Both the position numbers and the translations under genes were made by a program. Shown piece after piece: positions 1 to 10,516 of a stretch of DNA of 64,000 nt (position 1 is the first letter of the stretch; each line of letters begins with the position of its first letter). This DNA comes from AC-32 sp963746155 (lineage in GTDB: Bacteria > Actinomycetota > Thermoleophilia > Gaiellales > Gaiellaceae): contig CAVVAB010000001.1 in the NCBI GenBank assembly GCA_963746155.1, positions 248,001 to 312,000 on the forward strand. The letters run 5' to 3'. Under the pieces are notes generated by a model that worked only from the letters and a program-made list of their open reading frames with translations, was not told the DNA's origin and searched no databases.

Positions 1-1127
1 CCGGCGAAGACGGAGACGACGAGGTACTGCGGGATCGCGAGCAGCCACCACTTCACGAGCACGAGCCCGCGCGAGAGCTTCTCCGGGTACGGAATCTCCA
101 GCGTCGCGGGGTAGTCCGGCACCGGGTCGAGCGTGAACGGCGGATAGCGGTCGGTGGCGAGCGCGCTGTAGGAGTAGAAGGCCACGCGCCACGTCCAGCG
201 CAGGACGCCGACGTTGAACTCGAAGATCCCGCGCGGGTAGCGGCCCGTGAAGAGGATCCCGAAGAACGCGATCACCGTCAGGACGAAGAACGCGAACCAG
301 AGGATCGCGAGCACGATGTAGTGCGGAATCGCCAGGAGCCACTTGACGAGCCAGAGCCAGCGGCTGAGCGGCTCGTCCAGCCGGCCCTCGACGGCGACGG
401 GATACCCGGTGCCTGCCGCCGGCACGGGAGCGGCTTCCGGCTCGCCGGTCTCGAGCGGAGCCGACTTCCGCAGGCCGAGGAAGATGAGCAGGCTGCCACC
501 GATCAGCAGGAGCGCGCCGAAGATCAGGACGCCCGTCGCGATCCAGCCGAGGAACGAGACCTTCGCGCCGAAGCTCGCGTCGATCGCAACCGGCCGCGAG
601 CCGTCCGCGTTCATCGCCACGACCGACCACGTGCCCTTCCGCAGGCCCCAGACGACGGTCTCTCCGGCCGACCCGGACGCGACCCAGAAGCGCTGCTTCG
701 CCGGAGGCGTCACCGGAGCAGACCCGGGGTGCTGCTCGTACTCGACGGAGAACGGATCGGCCTCGAAGTCGGTGACCTCGTCGTGGGCCGTCCCGGAGAG
801 ATAGCGGTTGACGTCCTCGCTCCTGCCGATGCCGACGAAGATCGGCTTGCCGCCCGCACCCGAGGCGTCGATGCTGATCTTGGCGTACCGGCCCGCGCCG
901 AAGATCGAGCTCGGCACGCCGGTGCCGATGTCGAGCTTCTCCGAGGTGATCGCGTACGACGAGCTCTCGAAGCGGTGAGCGTTCGTCGTGAAGAAGCCGT
1001 CGCTGTTGGTCTGGTCGTTCTGCGCCCAGACGAGCGCGGCGCCGCCGGCCAGCAGCGCCAGCGCGAAGAGAACGGCGATCACGCCGAAGACGACCATCAC
1101 GATCCGCGCGACGCGCCTGCCGGTCAC
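1..1127 (-). CDS. DUF4389 membrane protein (C-terminus cut by window edge)
   Basis: The frame opens with GTG at 1127 and runs off the left edge of the window. It begins with a basic N-terminus and a hydrophobic segment (VMVVFGVIAVLFALALLAGG), followed by an extracellular-looking beta-rich stretch of about 180 residues. A second membrane segment and a proline-rich linker come next. After that there are at least two copies of the DUF4389 pattern (LVKWLLAIPHYIVLAIL, then LVKWWLLAIPQYLVVSVF). DUF4389 proteins are actinobacterial membrane proteins of unknown role. The stop of this gene is outside the window. A second small membrane protein starts upstream on the same strand (start 1592), so the two may be cotranscribed. 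Confidence 0.75.
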   Translation of the reverse strand, partial: MTGRRVARIVMVVFGVIAVLFALALLAGGAALVWAQNDQTNSDGFFTTNAHRFESSSYAITSEKLDIGTGVPSSIFGAGRYAKISIDASGAGGKPIFVGIGRSEDVNRYLSGTAHDEVTDFEADPFSVEYEQHPGSAPVTPPAKQRFWVASGSAGETVVWGLRKGTWSVVAMNADGSRPVAIDASFGAKVSFLGWIATGVLIFGALLLIGGSLLIFLGLRKSAPLETGEPEAAPVPAAGTGYPVAVEGRLDEPLSRWLWLVKWLLAIPHYIVLAILWFAFFVLTVIAFFGILFTGRYPRGIFEFNVGVLRWTWRVAFYSYSALATDRYPPFTLDPVPDYPATLEIPYPEKLSRGLVLVKWWLLAIPQYLVVSVFA

Positions 1128-1136
1128 ACGCCGATC

Positions 1137-1592
1137 CTAACCCAGAAGGTCCTGAAGGCTGATTTCGCCCCGGATCAGCTTCTCGAGCGGGATCTTGTCG
1201 ATCGCCGTGCGGATGAGCGGCACGAGGAACGAGGGGATGTCGCCGCGCTGCTCGGCCCGGTTCACGGCTCCGAGCATGCCCGCGCGGAGCGCGACATCGA
1301 TCGTGTGCGCGTCCCAGTGTCGTGGCGCGAGGCTGTCGCCTCCGATCGAGAGCACGAGCTCCTCGCGCGTGGTGTGCAGGCGGCAGGCGGCGCCGTCCAG
1401 GCCGTCGAGGACGACCCGCTGGATGGTCGTGTCGATGCCGCCGCTGCGTCCCGGCCGCGGCTCGCACGGGTTCGCGATCTTCGGCGAGGGCTCGTTCAGC
1501 GCGCCGCTGCCGAGCTCGGCTGCGACCAGTGCGAGGCCGCTGGCGAGCAACGCGACGAGGATCCAGAGAGCAGGCGTGAGACGGCCGGTCAC
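1137..1592 (-). CDS. small secreted or membrane-anchored protein, unknown
   Basis: This frame codes for 151 residues and starts at GTG 1592, overlapping the stop of the upstream exporter as GTGA, which suggests translational coupling. Residues 1 to about 25 form a signal peptide or membrane anchor (LWILVALLASGLALVAA). The rest is soluble, with two cysteines and a helical C-terminus. I recognise no family. It sits between a DHA2-type exporter and a DUF4389 membrane protein on the same strand, so it may be an envelope protein cotranscribed with them. Confidence 0.65.
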   Translation of the reverse strand: MTGRLTPALWILVALLASGLALVAAELGSGALNEPSPKIANPCEPRPGRSGGIDTTIQRVVLDGLDGAACRLHTTREELVLSIGGDSLAPRHWDAHTIDVALRAGMLGAVNRAEQRGDIPSFLVPLIRTAIDKIPLEKLIRGEISLQDLLG

Positions 1593-2953
1593 GAGACGAT
1601 CCTCCGGCGGAAGACGACGGCCACCAGGAGCGCCATGGCCGCGAACAGCGCACAGACGAAGAAGGCCGAGCGCGAGGCGCGGGTGATCGTGTTCTCGATC
1701 GTCCCGAGCAGCCGGTCGCGGGTGGCCGCGAGCCCGGAGTCGGTCTGCGCGCCGTGCTCGTTGAACGGCTGCGCGAGGTCAGGAGTCTGCCCCTCCTGCG
1801 CGCGGGCGAACGCGCCGCGGAGCGAGAGCGCGACCGGGACCTTCTTGTCGAGGCCGACCGGGGCGTCGAGCAGGACGGCCGTCGCCTTCAGCATCGCCTC
1901 GTCGCCGGCCGCGGGCACCTTCGAGGCGAGGAGCGGCGCGATCACGGCGATCGCGAGGACGAGCCCCACGTGCCGCGCGCCGACCGTGAGCGTCCCGCTC
2001 CGCGTCAGCTCCGAGCCCGGGTCGAGCACGGCGTCGGAGAGGACGGGCACGGCGAGCCCGAGGCCGGCGCCGCAGAGCGCGAGCGCCCAGACGGCGAAGC
2101 CCACGCTCGCGGAGGGCAGCAGCGCGAGCCCGACGAGGCCGCCCGCGAGCAGCGCCGCGCCACCGCAGACCGCGACGAGCCGGGGCAGCCGCCGCTCGAG
2201 CGGCCGGGCGGCGAGCGCCGCGGCAGGCAGGACGCTCACGATCGCCGCGCCCGCGATCGGCGAGTAGTTCCAGACGCTGATCACGAGCAGGACGGCGAGG
2301 AAGAGTGCGCCGACGAGTGCGCCGAAGAGCAGCCCGAGCGTGACATTGGCCGGAAGCGTCTTGCGGAGCGACGGCCGCCAGCCCTCCTCGGCGACCGCGC
2401 GAACGTGCGAGTGCGCGACGGCCAGCAGCCCGAGCGCGGCCACGGGCGCCTGCGCGACGAAGATCGCGCGCCAGCTGAACGCCTGCGTCAGGACGCCGCC
2501 CAGCGCCGGCCCGAGCGCGAGGCCGAACGTCCCCGCGAGGATCCAGACTCGCGCACCGTCCGCGGATGAGCCGGCGAGCGCGCCGAGCACCGGGAGCGCA
2601 CCGGCGAGGAGCAGCGCTGCCCCGGCGCCCTGCACGGTCCGGGCGCCGATCAGGAACCCGAGGCTGTCCGCGAGCGCACAGGCGATCGACGCGCCCAGGA
2701 AGACGATCAGGCCGGCGGCGAGCACCCGGGCCGCGCGGAAGCGGTGGACGAACAGCACGAGCACGAGCGCCGTGACTGCGACGGCGGCGTTGTAGGCCGT
2801 GACGACCCACGAGACGCCCTCGATGGTCGTGTCGAAGTGCGTGTACAGCTCGGGAAGCGCGAGGACGACGATCGACGAGTCGGCGAAGGCGATCGCGACC
2901 GCGGCCGCGACGAGGGCGATTAGAGCTGTCCGGGTGCCCGTCAGCGGCCCCAA
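1589..2953 (-). CDS. MFS transporter, DHA2-like drug/proton antiporter
   Basis: A strongly hydrophobic protein of about 455 residues with MFS features. TM1 is ALIALVAAAVAIAFADSSIVV, whose acidic DSS is typical of DHA2 exporters. An R-x-x-Q-G-x-G-A motif (ARTVQGAGAA) lies in TM4, and GPALGGVL in TM5. A long loop of about 80 residues occurs before the last membrane segment, at the position of the extra domain in 14-TM exporters. The N-terminus is uncertain: TTG at 2953 and CTG at 2944 are both possible, and CTG would overlap the upstream stop as CTGA. It is coupled to the SnoaL-like gene before it and the small secreted protein after it. The substrate cannot be read from the sequence. Confidence 0.8.
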   Translation of the reverse strand: MGPLTGTRTALIALVAAAVAIAFADSSIVVLALPELYTHFDTTIEGVSWVVTAYNAAVAVTALVLVLFVHRFRAARVLAAGLIVFLGASIACALADSLGFLIGARTVQGAGAALLLAGALPVLGALAGSSADGARVWILAGTFGLALGPALGGVLTQAFSWRAIFVAQAPVAALGLLAVAHSHVRAVAEEGWRPSLRKTLPANVTLGLLFGALVGALFLAVLLVISVWNYSPIAGAAIVSVLPAAALAARPLERRLPRLVAVCGGAALLAGGLVGLALLPSASVGFAVWALALCGAGLGLAVPVLSDAVLDPGSELTRSGTLTVGARHVGLVLAIAVIAPLLASKVPAAGDEAMLKATAVLLDAPVGLDKKVPVALSLRGAFARAQEGQTPDLAQPFNEHGAQTDSGLAATRDRLLGTIENTITRASRSAFFVCALFAAMALLVAVVFRRRIVS

Positions 2954-3336
2954 CCGGGCGGCGGCTCGCGGCGGCCGGGCTCCATATGCCAGTAGTCGCG
3001 CGACTCGACGACCAGGCCGTCGTCGTCGAAGCGGAGGACGGAGCAACCGGCGATCGTGTGCTGCTCTCCCCCGGTAAGGACGAGCGTCGCCCACCACTCG
3101 ACCGCGGCGCGATCGCCGTCCTCGATGGGCTCGCCGAAGCGAACGTCGTCCGCGCGCGCCTCGGGGTAGACGCGACGCGTGTACTCGACCGGCGGCTCCG
3201 GCTGGCGGAATGGCGCCGAACGGAACACGCAGTCCGGCGCGTACAGCGCCGCGGCCGCGTCGGGGTCGCCTTCCTCCCACGCGACCCTGTACCCCTCGGC
3301 CCAGCGCCACGCGAAGCCGTTTTGTCGCGGGCTCAC
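2941..3336 (-). CDS. SnoaL-like / NTF2-fold protein
   Basis: A 131-residue protein of the NTF2/SnoaL cone fold. The N-terminal helix RWAEGYRVAWEEGDPDAAAALY leads into YAPDCVFRSAPF, the usual pattern of small polyketide-cyclase-like or ketosteroid-isomerase-like proteins. The C-terminal half has alternating strands ending in DYWHMEPG. Members are enzymes or ligand-binding domains, and the substrate here is unknown. It starts at GTG 3336, with TACGAT six bases upstream, so the transcript may be leaderless. It appears to be first gene of an operon with the MFS exporter. Confidence 0.75.
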   Translation of the reverse strand: MSPRQNGFAWRWAEGYRVAWEEGDPDAAAALYAPDCVFRSAPFRQPEPPVEYTRRVYPEARADDVRFGEPIEDGDRAAVEWWATLVLTGGEQHTIAGCSVLRFDDDGLVVESRDYWHMEPGRREPPPGWGR

Positions 3337-3342
3337 CGCCGA

Positions 3343-3348
3343 ATCGTA
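3343..3348 (-). promoter_or_regulatory. -10 element of a leaderless promoter (SnoaL-like gene)
   Basis: On the minus strand TACGAT is followed by six bases and then the GTG at 3336. No Shine-Dalgarno sequence is present. This matches the TANNNT-N6/7-start pattern repeated across the window. Confidence 0.5.
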
Positions 3349-3384
3349 GTCAGCGTGACACTTCGGATTCTCCGCACCCTAGCT

Positions 3385-3399
3385 CAGCGGTTTTCGCTG
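3385..3399. promoter_or_regulatory. inverted repeat in the divergent promoter region
   Basis: CAGCG-GTTTT-CGCTG is a perfect 5-bp inverted repeat in the 98-bp gap between the SnoaL-like gene and the universal stress protein gene. It lies about 35 bases upstream of the stress gene's predicted transcript start, a plausible place for an operator. The arms are short, so chance is possible. Confidence 0.25.
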
Positions 3400-3422
3400 A
3401 TAGCCGGCCGGTGATGCGGCGC

Positions 3423-3428
3423 TAGCCT
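3423..3428 (+). promoter_or_regulatory. -10 element of a leaderless promoter (universal stress gene)
   Basis: TAGCCT stands six bases before the ATG at 3435, and no ribosome binding site is visible. The transcript would start at or next to the start codon. Confidence 0.5.
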
Positions 3429-3434
3429 TGAACC

Positions 3435-4265
3435 ATGGGCAACGAGCACCCGACCTCCAAAGACGAAGAAGGGTCGGAGCTCGCTCCACCGCTGCGAGCG
3501 TCGATCTTCTCTCGCATCGTCGTCGGAGTCGACGGCAGCGAGCCGGGTTTCGACGCCTGTCGGCAGGCAGGTCGGCTACGCGAGCCCGGAGGTTGGCTCG
3601 AGGTCTTCACCGCCGTCCACCTGGGAAAGGCGACCCATGCGGGAGCATCTGCGCCGCGGATGGTCGAGGAGATCGAGCACGCGGGGCAAGAGGCCCTGCG
3701 CAGAGCCGAGGCGATCGTGGGCCCGGAGGTCGTCTCCAGGCTGGTCGACGGCCAGCCGACCGATTCGCTGCTCCGTGAGCTTGCCCGCGAGCGGGCGACT
3801 CTCGTCGCCGTCGGCACGCACGGCCAGAGCCGTGCCTCCGAGATCGTGCTCGGCGGGGTCGCCGGATCGATGCTCCACACTGCGCCCTGCTCGGTGCTGG
3901 TGGCACGGCCACGGCAGGACGGCGCCGGCTTCCCGAGCTCGCTCGCCGTGGGCATCGACGGATCCGAGCAGGCAGCCGCCGCGCTCGCCGTGGCCCGCCG
4001 CCTGGCGGACCGTTTCGACGCGCCGCTGCATGCCGTGACCGCTCTGCGCGGAAAGGACGTCGATCTCGACCGGATCACGCGCCTGGTCCCGCAAGTCGAA
4101 GCGGTCGACAAGAAACCGCTGGAGGCGCTGATCGAGGCCGCCGCCGGAGTCGACCTGCTCGTCGTGGGCCGCCGCGGGCTCCACGGGCTCGACGCTCTGG
4201 GAAGCGTGTCGGAGCGCGTCGCACACCGGTCGACGAGCTCGGTCCTGGTCGTCCACGGCGCGTGA
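3435..4265 (+). CDS. universal stress protein, tandem UspA domains
   Basis: A 276-residue protein with two UspA domains, at about residues 28-158 and 170-275. Each begins with the beta1 motif (IVVGVDGSEPG; LAVGIDGSEQ). The first domain keeps the nucleotide-binding signature G-T-H-G-Q-S...G-S-M-L-H-T-A-P-C-S-V-L-V. The second has a similar GRRGLHGLDALGSVSERVAHRS segment. Tandem Usp proteins of this type bind ATP in other Actinobacteria and act in stress and dormancy. The stop overlaps the start of the following P-type ATPase, so the two are probably translated together and the Usp may modulate the pump. Confidence 0.9.
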   Translation: MGNEHPTSKDEEGSELAPPLRASIFSRIVVGVDGSEPGFDACRQAGRLREPGGWLEVFTAVHLGKATHAGASAPRMVEEIEHAGQEALRRAEAIVGPEVVSRLVDGQPTDSLLRELARERATLVAVGTHGQSRASEIVLGGVAGSMLHTAPCSVLVARPRQDGAGFPSSLAVGIDGSEQAAAALAVARRLADRFDAPLHAVTALRGKDVDLDRITRLVPQVEAVDKKPLEALIEAAAGVDLLVVGRRGLHGLDALGSVSERVAHRSTSSVLVVHGA

Positions 4266-7057
4266 TGAACGTCATCGCCAACCCGCACGCGCTCGAGCGT
4301 GGGGAGCTTGCGCGCCTCCTGAAGACCGACCCGGATCGCGGACTGACCTCGATCGACGCCGCTCGCAGGCTTGAGCACTTCGGACCCAACCGGCCGAAGC
4401 GCGTACGGCGACCCCCCTACCTGCGACTCGTCCTCAACCAGTTCCTCGATCCTCTGGTCGCGCTGCTCGTCGTCGCGGCCGCTGTCTCGTTCGCGATCGG
4501 CGACACCATCGAGGCGGCAGCCATCGCGGCCGTGCTGCTCGTGAACGCCGTGCTCGGCTTCTGGCAGGAGGCCGTGGCCGAGCGCGCGATTCTGGCTCTG
4601 TCGGAAGCCTTCACCCACTCCGCTGCCGTCGTGCGCGACGGAGCGATTCGCACAATTCCCGCCGAGGAGGTCGTTCCGGGCGACGTTCTCCTCGTCTCTG
4701 ACGGCGAGCGGGTCGCCGCCGATGCGCGCGTCCTCGAGGCGAGAGGGCTCGAAGTGGACGAGTCGGCGTTGACGGGCGAGTCGCTCCCGGTGACAAAGGG
4801 CGTCGAACGCATCGACCGCGCGACGCCGCTTGCCGAGCGGAGCTCGATGCTCTACGCCGGCTCGGGCATCGCGCGGGGCCGCGGGCGGGCACTGGTCTGC
4901 GCCACGGGCATGTCGACCGAGCTCGGGGCGATCGAGGCCCTGGCGGCCGAGGCCAAAGCACCGCCGACGCCTCTCGACCGCAGGCTCGCGCGTCTGACGC
5001 GCCAGATGGTCGTGCTCGGCCTCCTCCTCACCGTCAGCCTCGCCGGCGTCATGTTGCTGCAGGGCGAGCCCTTGCACGCTGCGTTCCTCGTCGGCGTCGC
5101 CGTCGCGGTGGCCGCGGTTCCCGAGGGGCTTGCGGCGACCGTCACCGCGTCCCTCGCGCTCGGCGCAAGGTCACTCGCCGGCCGCGGCGCGATCGTGCGG
5201 CGACTCGATGCGGTCGAGACGCTCGGCGAGATGACGATCGTCTGCACGGACAAGACCGGCACGCTCACGGAGAACCGGATCCGCGTCTCCGACCTTCGGC
5301 CGGCGCCTGGTGTCGACGAGCTTCGGCTTCTCGAGGCGGCGGTGCTCGCTTCGACCGCCCGGGCCACCGACGACGGGCACGTGCACGGAGATCCCATCGA
5401 GGCCGCGTTGCTGCTCGCAACGATGGAGCGCGGCCTCACGCAGGCGGAGATCCTCGAGGGCCGAGAGGCCGTGCACGAGGTTCCGTTCGACTCGGAGCGC
5501 AAGCTGATGACGGTCGTCTACGACGGCGTCGATGGCCGCATCGCCTTCACCAAGGGCGCCCCCGAGATGGTCGTGGACCGCTCCGTCGCACCGATCCCCG
5601 AGCTCGTCACGCTCGCCGGAGCCTGGGCGGCCGAGGGCTTCCGCGTGCTGGCGATCGCCTCTCGACGCCTCGACGGCGCTCGCGAGCTCGACGACTCGGT
5701 CGAGGCGAAGCTCGAGCTGCTGGGCCTGATCGCCCTTCACGACCCCCTTCGGCCGACTGCGGCGGCCTCGATCCGCGAGGCGCACGAGGCCGGGATCGAA
5801 GTTCGCATGCTCACGGGAGACCATCCTGCGACCGCGCGGACGATCGGACATGCGCTCGGGCTCGAAGAGGCACATATCTACGCCCGTGCCACTCCCGGCT
5901 CGAAGCTGGCTCTGGTCGAGGATCTCCAGGCGCAGGGCGAGGTTGTGGCCGTCACGGGCGACGGCGTCAACGATGCGCCTGCCCTGCGCCGTGCGGACGT
6001 CGGCGTGGCAATGGGGCGGTCCGGCACGGAGGCTGCGCGCGAGGCAGCCTCGATCGTCCTCACCGACGACGACTTCGCCACGATCGTCGCCGCGATCCGC
6101 GAAGGCCGCCTGATCGGGAACAACATCCGCAAGTTCGTGGCCTTCCTCCTCTCGGCGAACCTCGGCGAGGTACTTGTCTTCGCGGTTGCGGTCACCGCCG
6201 GGTTGGGACCGCCGCTCGCGGTGATCCAGGTCCTGCTCGTCAACCTCGTGACCGACGGGCCGCCGGCTCTGGCGCTCACCCAGGATCCCGCCTCGCCCGG
6301 GCTAATGGCGTCGGGGCCACGACGGAGCACACGGCTGTTCGATCGCCGGCTGCTCGTGATGCTCGGCATCGTGGGCGTGTTGGTCGGCTCCGCGACCCTC
6401 GCCGCCTTCGGCGCCGGGAAGGCGTTCGGCGGAGACAGCGCCCAGACGATGGCCTACGCGACACTTGCGCTGTCCGAGCTCGTCCTCGTCTTCGGCATTC
6501 GCTCGACGTCGATCGCCGCCTGGCGGCTGCCGGCCAACCTGTGGCTCGTGGCGGCCTCGGGCGGCGCGGCCGTCTTCGTTGCGCTGTCCATCTACGTGCC
6601 CGTGGCGCAGACTGCGTTCGAGACCGTCGCCCTCGACGCTGCTCAGGTGTTCGTCGTGCTGGCGCTCTCGCTCTTGCCCTTCGCGGTCGTCGAGTTGGCG
6701 AAGGCCCTCGGACGCGGCCGTTTCAGGCCTGATAGGGCCGCCGCGCAGGCGAGCGAGGCTCGGAACGGCGCACACGGCGTTGCGAGCGGGGACGACGGGC
6801 CGAGTAGCGGCGCCGAATGGCGGAGGAGACCTGGGTTAATCCATGGCCGGGAGCGGGACGAGCCCGACGTCTCCCTCGAGGACGATCGCCTCCTCGCCGA
6901 GCTCGGCCTCGATCTGCCAGAGCACGGAAGAACTCCGAGGCGCCCTCACCCGTCTCCCAGCTCGCCAGCGCATAGAAGGCCGTCCCGTCCTGCGCGTACC
7001 AGGCGCGGTGGAAGCGGCAGCCGAGCGACCGGGCGCTCTCCTGCATCTCGGGCGTGA
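4262..7057 (+). CDS. P2-type cation-transporting ATPase (Ca2+/Mg2+ or Na+ like)
   Basis: Contains the hallmarks of a P-type ATPase: TGES in the actuator domain, the phosphorylation motif DKTGTLT (Asp about 330), TGD and GDGVNDAPAL. It has an N-terminal cation-ATPase domain and ten expected membrane segments. The M4 sequence AAVPEGLAA is of the P2 (Ca2+/H+/Na+) type, not the heavy-metal CPC type. The conserved part ends near 6730. The last 100 or so residues are arginine-rich, look unlike the family, and lie opposite the convergent gene at 6836-7139. The true 3' end may therefore be about 6732 or 6839 after a sequencing frameshift. The ion is not certain. Confidence 0.88.
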   Translation: MMNVIANPHALERGELARLLKTDPDRGLTSIDAARRLEHFGPNRPKRVRRPPYLRLVLNQFLDPLVALLVVAAAVSFAIGDTIEAAAIAAVLLVNAVLGFWQEAVAERAILALSEAFTHSAAVVRDGAIRTIPAEEVVPGDVLLVSDGERVAADARVLEARGLEVDESALTGESLPVTKGVERIDRATPLAERSSMLYAGSGIARGRGRALVCATGMSTELGAIEALAAEAKAPPTPLDRRLARLTRQMVVLGLLLTVSLAGVMLLQGEPLHAAFLVGVAVAVAAVPEGLAATVTASLALGARSLAGRGAIVRRLDAVETLGEMTIVCTDKTGTLTENRIRVSDLRPAPGVDELRLLEAAVLASTARATDDGHVHGDPIEAALLLATMERGLTQAEILEGREAVHEVPFDSERKLMTVVYDGVDGRIAFTKGAPEMVVDRSVAPIPELVTLAGAWAAEGFRVLAIASRRLDGARELDDSVEAKLELLGLIALHDPLRPTAAASIREAHEAGIEVRMLTGDHPATARTIGHALGLEEAHIYARATPGSKLALVEDLQAQGEVVAVTGDGVNDAPALRRADVGVAMGRSGTEAAREAASIVLTDDDFATIVAAIREGRLIGNNIRKFVAFLLSANLGEVLVFAVAVTAGLGPPLAVIQVLLVNLVTDGPPALALTQDPASPGLMASGPRRSTRLFDRRLLVMLGIVGVLVGSATLAAFGAGKAFGGDSAQTMAYATLALSELVLVFGIRSTSIAAWRLPANLWLVAASGGAAVFVALSIYVPVAQTAFETVALDAAQVFVVLALSLLPFAVVELAKALGRGRFRPDRAAAQASEARNGAHGVASGDDGPSSGAEWRRRPGLIHGRERDEPDVSLEDDRLLAELGLDLPEHGRTPRRPHPSPSSPAHRRPSRPARTRRGGSGSRATGRSPASRA

Positions 7058-7139
7058 TCCAGGGCACCCGCTTCTCGTAGAGATCCTGCGCCGTCTCGCC
7101 GGCGGGCGTCGGCGTCGGCACGCGGAAGAGGACCCACAT
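6836..7139 (-). CDS. hypothetical protein, about 100 aa (frame split)
   Basis: Starts at ATG 7139 and reads MWVLFRVPTPTPAGETAQ as far as WETGEGASEFF. It then continues in the next frame as VLWQIEAELGEEAIVLEG and ends PAMD-stop at 6836. The join lies near 6935 and needs one base removed. The merged protein is about 100 residues with a plausible alpha/beta pattern, possibly a dimeric barrel type, but I recognise no family. It converges on the P-type ATPase, whose apparent 3' end overlaps it, and that overlap is probably an artefact of a second shift. Confidence 0.5.
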
Positions 7140-7156
7140 CGCCGCGCGAGCCTAGC

Positions 7157-7681
7157 TCAGCCGGGCTCGAGGTCCTCTCGGACCAGCCCGTACATGACGC
7201 TGTCGACCCACTCGTCGTTGCGCCAGTACGCCTTGCGGCGTACGCCCTCGCGGACGAAGCCGGCCCGCTCGGCATGGCGCTGCGCGCGCTCGTTGAAGCC
7301 GTAGATCTCGAGCTGGAGCCGGTGGTAGCCGAGGTCGAAGATCAGGTGCCGCTGGAAGAGCCGCGCAGCCCGGTCGGCGACGCCCTGGTTCCGGAAGGAC
7401 GGATGCACCGCCAGCGAGCCGAGGTTGGCGATCTTGCTGCGCCGGTTGGCGATCTCGAAGCCCATCAGCCCGGTCGGCTCGCCCTCGACCTCGATCACGA
7501 AGCGGCCGTACTCCTCGGGCTCGGCCTGAGAGCGCTCGATCTCGGCCAGCATCGCCTCCCGGTCGCGCGGCCTGATCGTCGCCATGAACGGCTCGACCTC
7601 CTCGTGCGTCATCAGGTCGACCAGAAAGTCGAGATCCGCCGGCTCGGCCCGGCGCAGGCTCAGCCCGTCGTCTCCCGTCAC
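7157..7681 (-). CDS. GNAT N-acetyltransferase (RimJ/RimL-like)
   Basis: A 174-residue GCN5-related acetyltransferase. It opens LSLRRAEPADLDFLVDLM, the usual first strand and helix. It has the acetyl-CoA loop LAVHPSFRNQGVADRAARLF (an R/Q-x-x-G-x-A/G variant). The C-terminal pattern NERAQRHAERAGFVREGVRRKAYW is characteristic of RimJ/RimL-type protein or small-molecule acetyltransferases. The start is GTG 7681, overlapping the stop of the DMT transporter by four bases, so the two form an operon. The substrate is unknown. Confidence 0.88.
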   Translation of the reverse strand: MTGDDGLSLRRAEPADLDFLVDLMTHEEVEPFMATIRPRDREAMLAEIERSQAEPEEYGRFVIEVEGEPTGLMGFEIANRRSKIANLGSLAVHPSFRNQGVADRAARLFQRHLIFDLGYHRLQLEIYGFNERAQRHAERAGFVREGVRRKAYWRNDEWVDSVMYGLVREDLEPG

Positions 7682-8583
7682 GAGACGGGAGCCGCCTCCT
7701 TGCGCCGCGCAAGTCTGAGGAACCCGGAGCCAAGCGCGACTCCGCCCAGGATCAGGACGAGCCCGACGAGCTCCTCGGCCGTGACCGGCTCGTCGAGCAG
7801 CAGCGTCCCGTAGAAGAGCGCGGCGACGGGCATCAGGTAGGTGACGAGGCTCGCGCGCGACGAGCCGTCGGTCCGGAGCAGCCGGAAGTACAGAAGCTGG
7901 CCGATCGCGGTCCCGAGCACCCCGAGCGCGACCACGCAGCCGATCGCCTTCCAGCTCGGGAACGAGGACGGCAGCTCCGCGAGCCCGAACGGCAGCAGCA
8001 CGATCGCGCCGCCCGTGAACGCGGCGGTGCTCAGCACGAGCGGTGACTCGTCCGCGACGAGGTGCTGGCCCCACAGGCTCGCCGTCGCGTAGCTCACCGA
8101 TGCCACGACGACCGCCAGCGTCCCGGCCACGGCCATCCACCCCCCGCTCGGATGCACGCCGACCAGCACGCCCACGCCCACGAGCCCGACGATGATCCCG
8201 ACGAGCCGCACGCCCGTGGCCCGCTCGCTGTGCAGGAACCGGATCGCGATCAGCACGATGAAGATCGGCATGGACGCGTTCGCGATCGCTGCCACGCCCG
8301 AGTCGATGTGCTTCTCGCCCCAGGCGATCAGCGTGAACGGAAGCGCGGCAGCGACGATCCCGAGCGCGAACGGCTGGATGCCGCCTGCGCGCAGGCGCGA
8401 AGCGGCCGGCCGGACACCCTCCCGCGCCGCGAGCAGCACGAACAGGATCGTCGCCGCAAGCACCAGCCGACCGGCCATCATGGTGGTCGGCTGCAGCTCG
8501 CGGTCGGCGATCTTGATGAACATGAACGAGGCGCCCCAGAGCGCAGCGAGGAGAAAGAAGGACGGGAGGAAGTGCCTGCTCAT
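7678..8583 (-). CDS. EamA/DMT-family transporter
   Basis: A 301-residue protein with ten predicted membrane helices in two EamA repeats. The first repeat opens FFLLAALWGASFMFIKIA, and the second starts near the middle (AVAGTLAVVVASVSYATASLWGQ). The family contains exporters of amino acids, metabolites or drugs. ATG 8583 is chosen because it gives the normal N-terminus and lies seven bases from a TAGCCT -10 element. It is divergent from purL with only 55 bases between start codons, and it is followed by an acetyltransferase in the same operon. Confidence 0.88.
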   Translation of the reverse strand: MSRHFLPSFFLLAALWGASFMFIKIADRELQPTTMMAGRLVLAATILFVLLAAREGVRPAASRLRAGGIQPFALGIVAAALPFTLIAWGEKHIDSGVAAIANASMPIFIVLIAIRFLHSERATGVRLVGIIVGLVGVGVLVGVHPSGGWMAVAGTLAVVVASVSYATASLWGQHLVADESPLVLSTAAFTGGAIVLLPFGLAELPSSFPSWKAIGCVVALGVLGTAIGQLLYFRLLRTDGSSRASLVTYLMPVAALFYGTLLLDEPVTAEELVGLVLILGGVALGSGFLRLARRKEAAPVS

Positions 8584-8590
8584 TCGACGG

Positions 8591-8596
8591 AGGCTA
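8591..8596 (-). promoter_or_regulatory. -10 element of a leaderless promoter (EamA gene)
   Basis: On the minus strand TAGCCT is followed by seven bases and the ATG at 8583. It lies back to back with the purL -10 element. Confidence 0.5.
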
Positions 8597-8625
8597 GCGG
8601 TCGCCGACCCATCCCCCGCCACGGT

Positions 8626-8631
8626 TAGACT
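8626..8631 (+). promoter_or_regulatory. -10 element of a leaderless promoter (purL)
   Basis: TAGACT is seven bases upstream of the CTG at 8639. The same hexamer precedes purM and the cystathionine gamma-synthase gene. No ribosome binding site is present between it and the coding region. Confidence 0.55.
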
Positions 8632-8638
8632 CGATTCT

Positions 8639-10515
<1,877 letters not shown>

Positions 10516-10516
<1 letters not shown>

